Assembly (NCBI GenBank): GCA_029862185.1
Contig: JAOTXX010000039.1
Coordinates: forward strand, 1-40,566
DNA: 40,566 bases
Direction: 5' to 3'
Source of the DNA: Myxococcales bacterium
Lineage (GTDB): Bacteria > Myxococcota_A > Polyangia > Polyangiales > Houyiibacteriaceae
Each line of letters starts with the position of its first letter. Positions within the stretch are counted from its first letter, which is position 1. Under the pieces are notes generated by a model. It saw only the letters and a program-made list of their open reading frames with translations. It had not been told where the DNA came from and did no database searches. Positions 9,277 through 16,762 of this stretch are shown piece by piece. A program made the position numbers and the translations under genes.

Positions 9277-9801
9277 TCAAGTCGCTGCTTGGCCCGGAGT
9301 GGCAGGGTCGGGCGAATCGTAGCGCTTTCGGCTCTCGTTGAGATAGTCGAGAAGGCGATCCCGAACCTCTGGGTGCGTCAGGGCGACAATCCGCGCAGCA
9401 AGGAATGCGGCGTTCTTTGCGCCGTCGATCCCGACCGTGGCGACTGGAACGCCAGGGGGCATTTGGACCGTAGCCAAAAGCGCATCCACACCCTGCAGCG
9501 CGCCAGCGGCGATTGGAACGCCGATGACGGGTCGAGTCGTGTGAGCGGCCACCACTCCGGCGAGGTGGGCAGCCATCCCTGCACAGGCGATGAAGACTTC
9601 AACGCCAAGCTTCTCCGCGGCCGCGATGTACTCGGCCGTTTCGTGCGGGGTCCGGTGTGCGGATAGAACGCGCACATCGTTGGGGATGCCGAGGCCATCG
9701 AGAACGTCACGGCCCTTGAGCACGACGGGAAGGTCGTTCGGGCTACCGGTGAGAATCGCCACGACTGGGGTATCGTTTTTGCTTAGCTTGCTGCTCGTCA
9801 A
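9277..9801 (-). CDS. purE: N5-carboxyaminoimidazole ribonucleotide mutase
   Basis: Catalyses the carboxyl shift from N5-CAIR to CAIR in de novo purine synthesis; 174 residues. The conserved SAHRTP loop, [23 protein letters not shown] and the C-terminal [11 protein letters not shown] helix identify PurE. The nucleotide-binding start of the family (GSxSD) reads GSPNDLPVV, with Asn replacing the second Ser but Asp kept. The start is set by a strong GGAGGA (rc of 9808-9813) six bases before the TTG at 9801; a GTG further upstream at 9819 would place this Shine-Dalgarno inside the gene. No purK is adjacent, so purK is elsewhere or this is a class II AIR-carboxylating PurE. Confidence 0.9.
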   Translation of the reverse strand: MTSSKLSKNDTPVVAILTGSPNDLPVVLKGRDVLDGLGIPNDVRVLSAHRTPHETAEYIAAAEKLGVEVFIACAGMAAHLAGVVAAHTTRPVIGVPIAAGALQGVDALLATVQMPPGVPVATVGIDGAKNAAFLAARIVALTHPEVRDRLLDYLNESRKRYDSPDPATPGQAAT

Positions 9802-9906
9802 CGTTGCTCCTCCGAGCACACGCTTCTAGCGCAAAGCGGACGCGACGTCACCCGCTGGCAATCAAAACTGTCCCGTCTCATTGAAAGAGAGCGGTTGCGA
9901 TGGCAT

Positions 9907-9922
9907 TCTCCGGCGCCGGAGA
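9907..9922. promoter_or_regulatory. 16-bp perfect palindrome over the pta ribosome-binding site
   Basis: TCTCCGGCGCCGGAGA is a perfect 16-bp palindrome. Its right arm contains most of the GGAGAGG Shine-Dalgarno for the GTG start of pta at 9931. As DNA it could be a regulator site; as RNA it could pair with itself or between two transcripts and hide the ribosome site. Chance occurrence in GC-rich DNA is possible. Confidence 0.4.
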
Positions 9923-9930
9923 GGCAGTAC

Positions 9931-12030
9931 GTGGCAAAGGGCGTCTACATTGCATCGATACAACCGCGTGCTGGCAAGTCGCTCGCGGCGCTTGGCTTGA
10001 TGGAATTGGCCTCTCGGCGGGTGGAACGCCTCGGGTTTTTCCGACCGGTGGTCAACGGGCTCGCGGAATCGGACCGTGAGATTAGCCTCATGCGGTACCG
10101 CTACGCGCTGAAGCAGGACGCCGAAGCGTCGAGCGGTGGCCCGTACGACGAGGCGCGCGTCATGGCCGGGTCCGATCGATCCGATGAGCTGCTGGCGCGC
10201 ATCCTTCGGCGATACAAACATCTGGAGTCCCAATGCGACTTCGTGGTCTGCGAAGGCAGCGACTACACGGGGGTTGGAGCGGCGTTCGAGTTCGAATTCA
10301 ACGCGCGCGTGGCCGCTCACCTGGGCATCCCGGTGTTCTTCGTGGCGAATGGCCAGGACCGGGAGCCGGACGAGATTCTCGAGGACGTCAGGGCTGCTCG
10401 GCGCGCGTTCGAACGGGAGGGCTGCGCCATCGTAGCGACGCTGGTCAACCGAGTTGCCCCCGACCAGCTCGCAGACGTCAAGGAACGCTTCGCGGAGAAA
10501 TGGCGCGGCAAAGATCCCGCCTACTTGGTGCCGGAGGAGCAAACGCTCAGTCATCCGAGCGTGGCCCAGGTCATGGCCGCCCTCGATGGCAAGCTGATGT
10601 TCGGTGACGAGCAACGTCTGCAGGGGCTTGCGCGCGAGTTCGTGGTGGCAGCGATGCAGCTGTCCAACGTCCTTACGCACTTGCGGCCGGGCTCGGTGGT
10701 GATCACCGGCGGCGACCGGGCCGACGTCGTTCTCGCCTGTCTGGCGTCGGTGCGTTCCGAGTCCTTTCCGAACATCGCTGCCATCGTCCTGACCGGCGGG
10801 CTCGAGCCACCGGAACCAGTCGCTCGGCTCATCAGGGGCTTGAGGCGTACGGCGGTGCCCGTCATCGGCGTCGCTGACGACACCTTTACCACCGCGACCA
10901 AGGTCAACGCGGTGGGAGGGGCAATTCGCCCCGGGGATGACCGCAAAATTGCGACCGCCCTCGGGCTCTTCGAGGAACACGTGGACCTGCCCGAGCTCGC
11001 CGAGCGCATCCAGGTGAGCCATTCGCCGCGGGTGACGCCATTGCGTTTCGAGTACGAGCTGATCGAACGGGCGAAGATCAGCCGTCAACACATCGTCCTT
11101 CCCGAGGGGACGGACGAGCGCATTCTACGCGCCGCAGAAATCTTGCTGCGGCGGCGGGTGGTCGATCTCACCTTGCTCGGCGATCCGGCCGAGATTCGGG
11201 AGTTGGCTTCCACGCTGGGGCTCCATCTCGACCGTGCGCTGTTCGTGGACCCGCTCACTTCCGACTGGCGTTCCGACTTCGCGGATACCTACTTGGACTT
11301 GAGGAAGCACAAGGGCGTGACCGAGCACAGTGCGCACGATTCCATGGGCGACGTGAGCTATTTCGGCTCCATGATGGTGTACAAGGGAATGGCCGATGGG
11401 ATGGTCTCCGGCGCCGCCCACACGACGGCGCATACGATTCGTCCCGCGCTGGAGTTCATTCGGACCCGGCAAGGAGTCTCGGTGGTGTCGAGTGTGTTTC
11501 TGATGTGTCTGCGTGACCGGGTGCTGGTCTACGGTGACTGTGCGGTGAATCCGAACCCAAATGCGGAACAGCTCGCGGACATCGCCATCAGCTCCGCGGA
11601 GACCGCAGCGATTTTCGGGATCGAACCTCGCGTCGCCATGCTCTCCTATTCGACCGGCGCCTCCGGTGACGGAGACGATGTGGCCCACGTCCGCGAGGCC
11701 ACCAAGATTGCCCGCGCCCGTCGCCCCGATCTTCTGATCGAAGGTCCCATGCAGTACGACGCTGCCGTTGACGCTGGGGTGGCACGCAAGAAGCTCCCAG
11801 ACAGCGAGGTGGCCGGGCGGGCCACGGTGTTCATCTTTCCCGACCTCAATACAGGCAACAACACCTACAAAGCCGTGCAGCGCTCCGCGGGCGCGGTGGC
11901 CATCGGGCCGATCCTTCAGGGCCTCAAGAAGCCCGTCAACGATCTGAGCCGGGGATGCACGGTGCCCGACATCGTCAACACCGTGGCCGTGACGGCCATC
12001 CAGGCCCAGATCCCGTCGAGCGAGCCGTGA
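9931..12030 (+). CDS. pta: Phosphate acetyltransferase, long form
   Basis: Converts acetyl-CoA and phosphate to acetyl phosphate. The 699-residue three-domain form has an N-terminal P-loop dethiobiotin-synthetase-like domain (VYIASIQPRAGKSLAALGL), a central DRTGG domain (about 215-335, with VVITGGDRADVVLACL) and a C-terminal PTA_PTB catalytic domain from about 365 (RQHIVLPEGTDERILRAAEI, YSTGASGDGDDVAHVREAT, DLNTGNNTYKAVQRSAGAVA). The frame also has a TTG at 9895, but the GTG at 9931 has a better GGAGAGG seven bases upstream and gives the family's usual N-terminus. The stop overlaps the ackA GTG (GTGA, 12027-12030), so the pair is coupled for acetate formation or assimilation. Confidence 0.95.
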   Translation: MAKGVYIASIQPRAGKSLAALGLMELASRRVERLGFFRPVVNGLAESDREISLMRYRYALKQDAEASSGGPYDEARVMAGSDRSDELLARILRRYKHLESQCDFVVCEGSDYTGVGAAFEFEFNARVAAHLGIPVFFVANGQDREPDEILEDVRAARRAFEREGCAIVATLVNRVAPDQLADVKERFAEKWRGKDPAYLVPEEQTLSHPSVAQVMAALDGKLMFGDEQRLQGLAREFVVAAMQLSNVLTHLRPGSVVITGGDRADVVLACLASVRSESFPNIAAIVLTGGLEPPEPVARLIRGLRRTAVPVIGVADDTFTTATKVNAVGGAIRPGDDRKIATALGLFEEHVDLPELAERIQVSHSPRVTPLRFEYELIERAKISRQHIVLPEGTDERILRAAEILLRRRVVDLTLLGDPAEIRELASTLGLHLDRALFVDPLTSDWRSDFADTYLDLRKHKGVTEHSAHDSMGDVSYFGSMMVYKGMADGMVSGAAHTTAHTIRPALEFIRTRQGVSVVSSVFLMCLRDRVLVYGDCAVNPNPNAEQLADIAISSAETAAIFGIEPRVAMLSYSTGASGDGDDVAHVREATKIARARRPDLLIEGPMQYDAAVDAGVARKKLPDSEVAGRATVFIFPDLNTGNNTYKAVQRSAGAVAIGPILQGLKKPVNDLSRGCTVPDIVNTVAVTAIQAQIPSSEP

Positions 12031-13247
12031 GGGTTCTGGTTCTCAACTCGGGAAGCTCCTCGATCAAGTACCAGCTCTTCGACATGCGCGACCGGACCTT
12101 GCTGGCGAAGGGAGCCGCAGAGCGGATCGGCGAGCCGGGCAGCCGACTCGTTCACGGACAGCGGGATTCGACGGGGGCGCTCCACGAAGACGTGGTCAAC
12201 TGCGCGTTACGGGATCACGCCGCTGCCCTCGACCGAATCATGAGCTTGCTCGACGACGGCGGTGTAGCGGAAGATCGCAGCGAGCTCGTCGGCATTGGAC
12301 ACCGAGTCGTCCACGGGGGGGAGGAGTTCCGCGACCCTTGCGTGATCGACGAACGGGTGATCGAGGCCATTCGGAAGCTCTCCCCGCTCGCGCCCCTGCA
12401 CAACCCACCCAATCTCCTGTGCATCGAGGTAGCGATGGCTCGCCGGCCGGACGTGCCCCAGGTCGCCGTCTTCGACACAGCCTTCCACCAAAGCATTCCG
12501 CCGCACGCCTATCGGTACGCGGTCCCGGAGTATTGGTACGAATCCCACGGCGTCCGCCGCTACGGTTTCCACGGCACCTCTCATGCGTACGTCGCGAAGC
12601 AGGCCGCCCTGCAACTCGGCCGACCGCTCGGCGAGCTCAACCTGATCGTGCTCCATCTGGGCAACGGCGCCAGCGTGACCGCCATCGAGAAAGGCAAGAG
12701 CGTGGATACCTCCATGGGCCTGACCCCTCTCGAGGGCTTGGTCATGGGGACGCGCGCTGGCGACATTGACCCCGGTGTGCTCATCTACCTAGCGCGTCAG
12801 CGAGGCATGGGCGTCGACGAGATCAACGCAGACCTCAACGCGGAGAGCGGCCTCGAAGGCCTCTGCGGAGTCAGCGACCTGCGCGACGTCCTCCAACGCG
12901 AAGCAATCGGCGACCCGCGTGCACGTCTAGCCCTCGACGTGTACGTCCATCGAATTCGCAAGTACATCGGCGCGTACACGGCCGTGCTCGGTCACCTGGA
13001 CGCCATCGTTTTCACGGCTGGCGTAGGCGAGAACTCGCCCGACATCCGCGAGCGGGCTTGCGAAGGCCTCGGTGCGCTCGGAGTGGAGGTCGACGAAACC
13101 CGCAATCGGGCAAAGGCGATGGGCAGCCGCGCAATCCACCGCGAAGGCGCCACAGTCTCGGTACTGGTGGTGCCGACCAACGAAGAGCTGGAGATCGCGG
13201 AACAGACCCTGCGGTGCATCCAACCCCCGGCAGCAGCCAGCAGGTGA
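12027..13247 (+). CDS. ackA: Acetate kinase
   Basis: Interconverts acetyl phosphate plus ADP and acetate plus ATP; 406 residues, normal for AckA. ASKHA-fold motifs are clear: RVLVLNSGSSSIKYQLFD at the N-terminus, GHRVVHGGEEF, AVFDTAFHQSIPPHAYRYAVP, YGFHGTSHAYV with the catalytic-loop His, VLHLGNGASVTAI, DTSMGLTPLEGLVMGTRAGDIDPG and FTAGVGENSP. The GTG at 12027 is embedded in the pta stop. With pta it forms the two-step route between acetyl-CoA and acetate with substrate-level ATP. The open frame upstream of 12027 is only pta read out of frame. Confidence 0.97.
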   Translation: MRVLVLNSGSSSIKYQLFDMRDRTLLAKGAAERIGEPGSRLVHGQRDSTGALHEDVVNCALRDHAAALDRIMSLLDDGGVAEDRSELVGIGHRVVHGGEEFRDPCVIDERVIEAIRKLSPLAPLHNPPNLLCIEVAMARRPDVPQVAVFDTAFHQSIPPHAYRYAVPEYWYESHGVRRYGFHGTSHAYVAKQAALQLGRPLGELNLIVLHLGNGASVTAIEKGKSVDTSMGLTPLEGLVMGTRAGDIDPGVLIYLARQRGMGVDEINADLNAESGLEGLCGVSDLRDVLQREAIGDPRARLALDVYVHRIRKYIGAYTAVLGHLDAIVFTAGVGENSPDIRERACEGLGALGVEVDETRNRAKAMGSRAIHREGATVSVLVVPTNEELEIAEQTLRCIQPPAAASR

Positions 13248-13309
13248 TAGGACTTGCCCACGCTGCGGAAACAGAAGAGGCCCCCACGCTCTTGTGAAGA
13301 ACTAGAAGA

Positions 13310-13385
13310 TGGCTCCAGCGATAGGACTCGAACCTATGACCAAGCGATTAACAGTCGCCCGCTCTACCAACTGAGCTACGCTGGA
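13310..13385 (-). tRNA. tRNA-Asn (anticodon GTT)
   Basis: The minus strand folds into a 76-nt cloverleaf with an encoded CCA. The acceptor stem is TCCAGCG (13385-13379) pairing with CGCTGGA (13320-13314), discriminator G, then CCA at 13312-13310. The D arm has GCTCAGTTGGTAGAGC, the anticodon loop CTGTTAA places GTT at 13352-13350, and the T arm has GGTTCGAGTCC. It lies alone between ackA and a convergent SDR gene. No integrase or duplicated 3' end is seen nearby, so it is not acting as an integration site in this window. Confidence 0.97.
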
Positions 13386-13553
13386 ATGGCTGCGAGGGAT
13401 AGCGTGAGTTGCGCCCCTGTCAAGCAGCCGAATTCGCTCTGAATTGTGGCCCAGAGATTTCAATCGGGTCACGTTCCCCCGCGCCGCTCCACACGTCGAC
13501 ATCGGTGCCAGCGTCAGCTGCAGAGCGGCTGCCAGCGTCGGATAGGGCGATCC

Positions 13554-14459
13554 CTAGATCTGGAAGTGAACGCCAGTCAGCTCTTCAGAGACGTTCCAAA
13601 GGCGTGCGGCGACGTTCCGATCGTGCGAGCGCTTGTTGGACTTCACCTTCTTGGGCGGCCCGTTCATCTCCATGAAGCCGCTCGGGCCGACGTACTCCGC
13701 GCCCTGTACGCTCGGGTCGGTGGCGGCGTAAAGAGTCGGTAGGGCACCCATCAGGGCATTCTGCGCAAAGAATCGATTCATGAACCGCACGGCCTTGGTG
13801 TGCGCCTGAAGGTTGGTTTCGGTCCAACCTGGGTGTGCCGCGACGGCGAGGGTGGCTTTGCCAGCGGCCGCCAAGCGCCGCTGTAGCTCGTAGGTGAAGA
13901 GCAAGTTCGCCAACTTGCTTTGCCCGTATGCGGCTTGCGCCTTGTAGCCGTTCTCCCAGTTGAGATCCGAGAAGTCGATCCTTCCCATCAGGTGGGCGAC
14001 GCTGCTCACGGTGACGACGCGCGCATCGGGCGTGCTGGTGATGAGGTCCAGCAAGGACCCGGTCAGTGCAAAGTGGCCGAGATGGTTGACCCCGAATTGC
14101 GTCTCGAAGCCCTGGGCGGTCTTGCCGTACGGAGGCACCATGATACCCGCGTTGTTGATCAAGAGATCGAGGCGCGAATGCTTGGCTCGAAACGCGTCGG
14201 CGAAACGTTGAACCGAGCGCAGATCCGACAGGTCGAGCTGCATCACTTCGACATCGGCGCCGGGATGCGCTGCGCGAATCTCGTCGGCCTTCGGATTCGC
14301 CTTTTCGAGGTTTCGACATGCCATCTGCACCGTGGCGCCTTTTCCGGCGAGGACGCGGGCGGTTTCGAACCCAATTCCACTATTCGATCCGGTTACGATC
14401 GCGATGCGGCCGGATTGGTCACCAAGCGCCTCCGCGCTCCAGTCGTGCTTGCTCATCAT
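13554..14459 (-). CDS. SDR-family oxidoreductase (retinol dehydrogenase-like)
   Basis: Classical short-chain dehydrogenase of 301 residues. Cofactor motif TGSNSGIGFETA, then DLSDLRSV, NNAGIM (residues around 105), the catalytic serine region VTVSSVAHLMG and active-site YGQSK. The overall order and the long substrate loop resemble the RDH/WWOX-like group (GFETQFGVNHLGHFALT, HPGWTETNL), with NADP(H) likely. The natural substrate is unknown. It starts 47 bp after the SRPBCC gene on the same strand with a GAGGAG site, so the two are probably one operon under the divergent TetR regulator. Two adjacent ATGs (14459 and 14456) are both usable. Confidence 0.88.
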   Translation of the reverse strand: MMSKHDWSAEALGDQSGRIAIVTGSNSGIGFETARVLAGKGATVQMACRNLEKANPKADEIRAAHPGADVEVMQLDLSDLRSVQRFADAFRAKHSRLDLLINNAGIMVPPYGKTAQGFETQFGVNHLGHFALTGSLLDLITSTPDARVVTVSSVAHLMGRIDFSDLNWENGYKAQAAYGQSKLANLLFTYELQRRLAAAGKATLAVAAHPGWTETNLQAHTKAVRFMNRFFAQNALMGALPTLYAATDPSVQGAEYVGPSGFMEMNGPPKKVKSNKRSHDRNVAARLWNVSEELTGVHFQI

Positions 14460-14506
14460 GGACTCCTCGTGATTTCCGGGTCGTGTGTCAGAAGTGCGTT
14501 AGGCGT

Positions 14507-15139
14507 TTAGGCCGAGCCACCTGGCGCTTCGGCGATCCGTGCGCGCAGGGCTCGGACGGTTCGGCCAGCGGCTCGCTCGTTCTCTCTGCTGAAGATGGAC
14601 GAAGGCAGAGGGAGCGCTGGGTCGACGTAGATCTTGAAGTCGATCTCGGTGCGAGCCCCGTCGTCCACCGGGGTAAGCTTGAAGCTCGCGTTGAAGGCGT
14701 CGATGTTACCGTCAAGAAGCCTTCCCTCGACGACTCGCGACGCTCCGTCTTGGGGACGCTCCGCGAGGTTCAGCTGGCCGTAGAGCGTGTACATGCCCTT
14801 GGCGACGCTGACTTCCATGTACACCATCGCCCGGCTCCCTCGCTGTGCGAGCACCCTAGACTTGGTGAAGTTGGGCATGAAGCGTACGTAGTTGGCGTAA
14901 TCGAGAACGATGGGAAGCACCTCGTCAATCGGCTTGTCGACGACGAGCACCGCGTGGCCGCCGGCGATCTCCGAACCCTGCTCCGGGATCTGCGCCGTGA
15001 AGATCCCCGCGTTTTCCTCCTGTGCTTCGGTCGCAGCGGCGTGCCCCGGCACGGTGCCGATCAACCACGCGCTTAGGAAAACCGCCATTGGAAAAGTCTG
15101 GCTCATCATGCCGCGGCTTGGTCTAGAGCTGTTTCGCAT
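14507..15139 (-). CDS. Exported SRPBCC (START-like) domain protein
   Basis: A 210-residue protein with a signal peptide or N-terminal anchor (MAVFLSAWLIGTVPGHAAA) and a helix-grip SRPBCC domain: the first strand GGHAVLVVDKPIDEVLPIV, then DYANYVRFMPNFTKSRVL and a late helix rich in Arg (NERAAGRTVRALRARI). Such domains bind hydrophobic ligands; polyketide cyclase/aromatase and lipid-transfer roles are known in the superfamily, but nothing here fixes the ligand. The ATG at 15139 is chosen because GAGGAG lies seven bases upstream. It is the first gene after the TetR operators and probably cotranscribed with the SDR gene, suggesting a regulated lipophilic-compound pathway. Confidence 0.8.
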   Translation of the reverse strand: MRNSSRPSRGMMSQTFPMAVFLSAWLIGTVPGHAAATEAQEENAGIFTAQIPEQGSEIAGGHAVLVVDKPIDEVLPIVLDYANYVRFMPNFTKSRVLAQRGSRAMVYMEVSVAKGMYTLYGQLNLAERPQDGASRVVEGRLLDGNIDAFNASFKLTPVDDGARTEIDFKIYVDPALPLPSSIFSRENERAAGRTVRALRARIAEAPGGSA

Positions 15140-15201
15140 CGCGAATCTCCTCAATCTCTCCGGCTGGCGCAATCAGGGCTTGCTTCCGGGCTCATATAGA
15201 T

Positions 15202-15263
15202 TACACTGCACAGTGTAGTTTCTCTTGTGAAGAGGTCAAGAGAAAAATGCACTGCACAGTGTA
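15202..15263. promoter_or_regulatory. Duplicated TetR operator with nested inverted repeats
   Basis: Two near-identical palindromes lie between the divergent SRPBCC and tetR genes. Operator 1 is TACACTG-CA-CAGTGTA at 15202-15217 (perfect 7-bp arms); operator 2 is TGCACTG-CA-CAGTGTA at 15248-15263 (one mismatch). Between them is a third perfect inverted repeat, TTTCTCTTG at 15219-15227 and CAAGAGAAA at 15237-15245. The whole block is close to a 62-bp mirror-symmetric element centred near 15232. Operator 2 ends 16 bp before the tetR ATG. Two 16-bp sites at a divergent TetR promoter are the expected layout for autoregulation plus control of the neighbour. Confidence 0.85.
15212..15239 (-). promoter_or_regulatory. 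Candidate sigma-70-type promoter for the SRPBCC-SDR operon
   Basis: On the minus strand TTGACC (15239-15234) is followed after 16 bases by TACACT (15217-15212), a fair -35/-10 pair. The -10 is the right arm of operator 1, so a bound TetR dimer would block it. Consensus match only. Confidence 0.5.
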
Positions 15264-15279
15264 GTTTTGGGCTAAGTTC

Positions 15280-15894
15280 ATGGAAATACAGAGAGAATCA
15301 CGGTTTGTTGCCAAGCGAGAGACCATCTTGGCCGCCTCGACCGCTGCGTTTCGGGACGAGGGATACGAGTCGACGAGCATGGACCGAATCGCCGAGCTCG
15401 CCGGAGCTTCGAAACGCACCGTCTACAACCACTTCGGCAGCAAAGAGGCGCTCTTTCAGGCCGTGGTCGCGAGGCTTCTCGAGGAATCCATGGCTCTTCA
15501 TCAGGTCGCCTGGGACTCGAACCGCTCCCTCGAAGAACAACTGATCGACTTCGTTCGCGCCAAGACACTCCTCTCGGAGGACAAATCCGCGCGCTGCCTA
15601 ACTCGCGTCGTGCTCGGCGTGTACATCAAGCAGCCGGATCTCTTGCGAGAAGTCATCGCACGCGTGGCCGAGGACGAAAGCATCTTGGCCAATTGGCTAA
15701 GAGAAGCCGACCGAGCGGGGCGTCTCTCGGTTCCGGACCCGGAGCTCGCGGCCCACATGTTTGGGAAGATGACGGCCGGCGTGCTGTTCTGGCCCCAGCT
15801 CCTCGAGGGGCAGATGGATCCCGACACCCGCGAGCTTCTGACGCACGAGCTCGTTCAGACGTTCCTCGCGCGTTACCGCTCGGCTTCGGGCTGA
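15280..15894 (+). CDS. TetR/AcrR-family transcriptional regulator
   Basis: A 204-residue repressor-type protein. The N-terminal helix-turn-helix is canonical: ILAASTAAFRDEGYESTSM, then RIAELAGASKRTVYNHFGSKEALFQAVV. The C-terminal half (about 75-200) is the AcrR/AefR-type ligand and dimer domain (WPQLLEG in the last third), similar to TetR_C_7/C_33-like regulators. The ligand is unknown. The double operator starts 78 bp upstream of the ATG, consistent with autorepression and control of the divergent SRPBCC-SDR operon. Its 3' end overlaps the convergent SDR gene by 22 bp. Confidence 0.93.
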   Translation: MEIQRESRFVAKRETILAASTAAFRDEGYESTSMDRIAELAGASKRTVYNHFGSKEALFQAVVARLLEESMALHQVAWDSNRSLEEQLIDFVRAKTLLSEDKSARCLTRVVLGVYIKQPDLLREVIARVAEDESILANWLREADRAGRLSVPDPELAAHMFGKMTAGVLFWPQLLEGQMDPDTRELLTHELVQTFLARYRSASG

Positions 15895-16745
15895 TCGCTG
15901 CTCGCGGGTTGCTCCGCGGATTCCGGCTTGGCCCCGCCGTGACGGCCCGTCCAGTGGGCCATCGACGTGTCGGCGCCGAAGAGATGAGAGATCTGATCGT
16001 AGAGGCTCGTCGGCAGGAGCTCGCGCAGGAGGGGGGTGATTTTCACCATCCAGGGTTCTTTCACGTAGACCGAATTGTGCTCTACGGCTTCGACGACCTT
16101 TTCAGCGACAAAGTCCGGTTCGAGGATCTGTGTGGCCTTGGGGGCCTCGGCGCCTTCGAACATGCCGGTGCCGATGTAGCTCGGACAGACGATGGTCACG
16201 TGAACGTGCTTGTGGCCTTCCACGTTGAGCTCGGCGCGAATCGATTCGGAGAACCCGATGGCTGCCCACTTGCTCGACGCGTAGCTCGAACCGTAGGGAA
16301 GGCCGATGAAGCCCGATGCGCTCGCGATGTTGACCAGGTGGGCTTCCGGCCTTGCGACCAGGTCGTCCAAGAACGCGTGCGTCATCGCAACGACACCTAG
16401 TGTATTGACCTCGTAGGTCTTGAAATGGTCGTCGAGCGGCGTCTTGGTGAATGGCCCGCCGAAGACGACTCCCGCGTTGTTCACCAGAACATCGATCGGA
16501 CCCGCTTCGGCGTCGACCTGCGCTTTGAACGCTGCAATGCTCGCGGGATTGGTGACGTCGACCGGAAAGCCCCAGGCCGGAACACCCAGGGCCGCGATCG
16601 TCGCGGTGGCTTCGACGAGCTTTTCCTCGTCGAGGTCCCCGAGGACGATGCTCGAACCGCGCCCCGCGAACTTGATCGCCATTTCCAGGCCGATGCCCTG
16701 CGCTCCGCCTGTGATCAATACGCGTCTGCCGTCCAGCTTGCTCAT
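15873..16745 (-). CDS. SDR-family oxidoreductase with C-terminal extension
   Basis: A 290-residue short-chain dehydrogenase. Motifs are TGGAQGIGLEMA for the cofactor, GDLDEEKL (an acidic residue after the second strand, suggesting NAD(H)), NNAGVVFGG, NIASASGFIGLP and YASSKWA for catalysis. Beyond the Rossmann core it has an extension (EPWMVKITPLLRELLP) often seen in SDRs acting on long-chain or lipid substrates. The start at 16745 gives the standard N-terminus MSKLDGRRVLITGG; the upstream open frame lies in the GH5 gene. It is 17 bp downstream of the GH5 gene and likely the last gene of that unit. Confidence 0.88.
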   Translation of the reverse strand: MSKLDGRRVLITGGAQGIGLEMAIKFAGRGSSIVLGDLDEEKLVEATATIAALGVPAWGFPVDVTNPASIAAFKAQVDAEAGPIDVLVNNAGVVFGGPFTKTPLDDHFKTYEVNTLGVVAMTHAFLDDLVARPEAHLVNIASASGFIGLPYGSSYASSKWAAIGFSESIRAELNVEGHKHVHVTIVCPSYIGTGMFEGAEAPKATQILEPDFVAEKVVEAVEHNSVYVKEPWMVKITPLLRELLPTSLYDQISHLFGADTSMAHWTGRHGGAKPESAEQPASSDQPEAER

Positions 16746-16762
16746 CGAGACCTCTCTACGGA

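Noticed and set aside
9862-11091. A 409-codon open frame antisense to pta, and a similar 387-codon one antisense to the SQR-like gene (30777-31940)
   Set aside because: Both are shadows of well-identified genes and lack plausible starts, Shine-Dalgarno sites or domains.
13310-13400. tRNA-Asn as a mobile-element attachment site
   Set aside because: No integrase, no duplicated tRNA 3' end and no change in gene character on either side.
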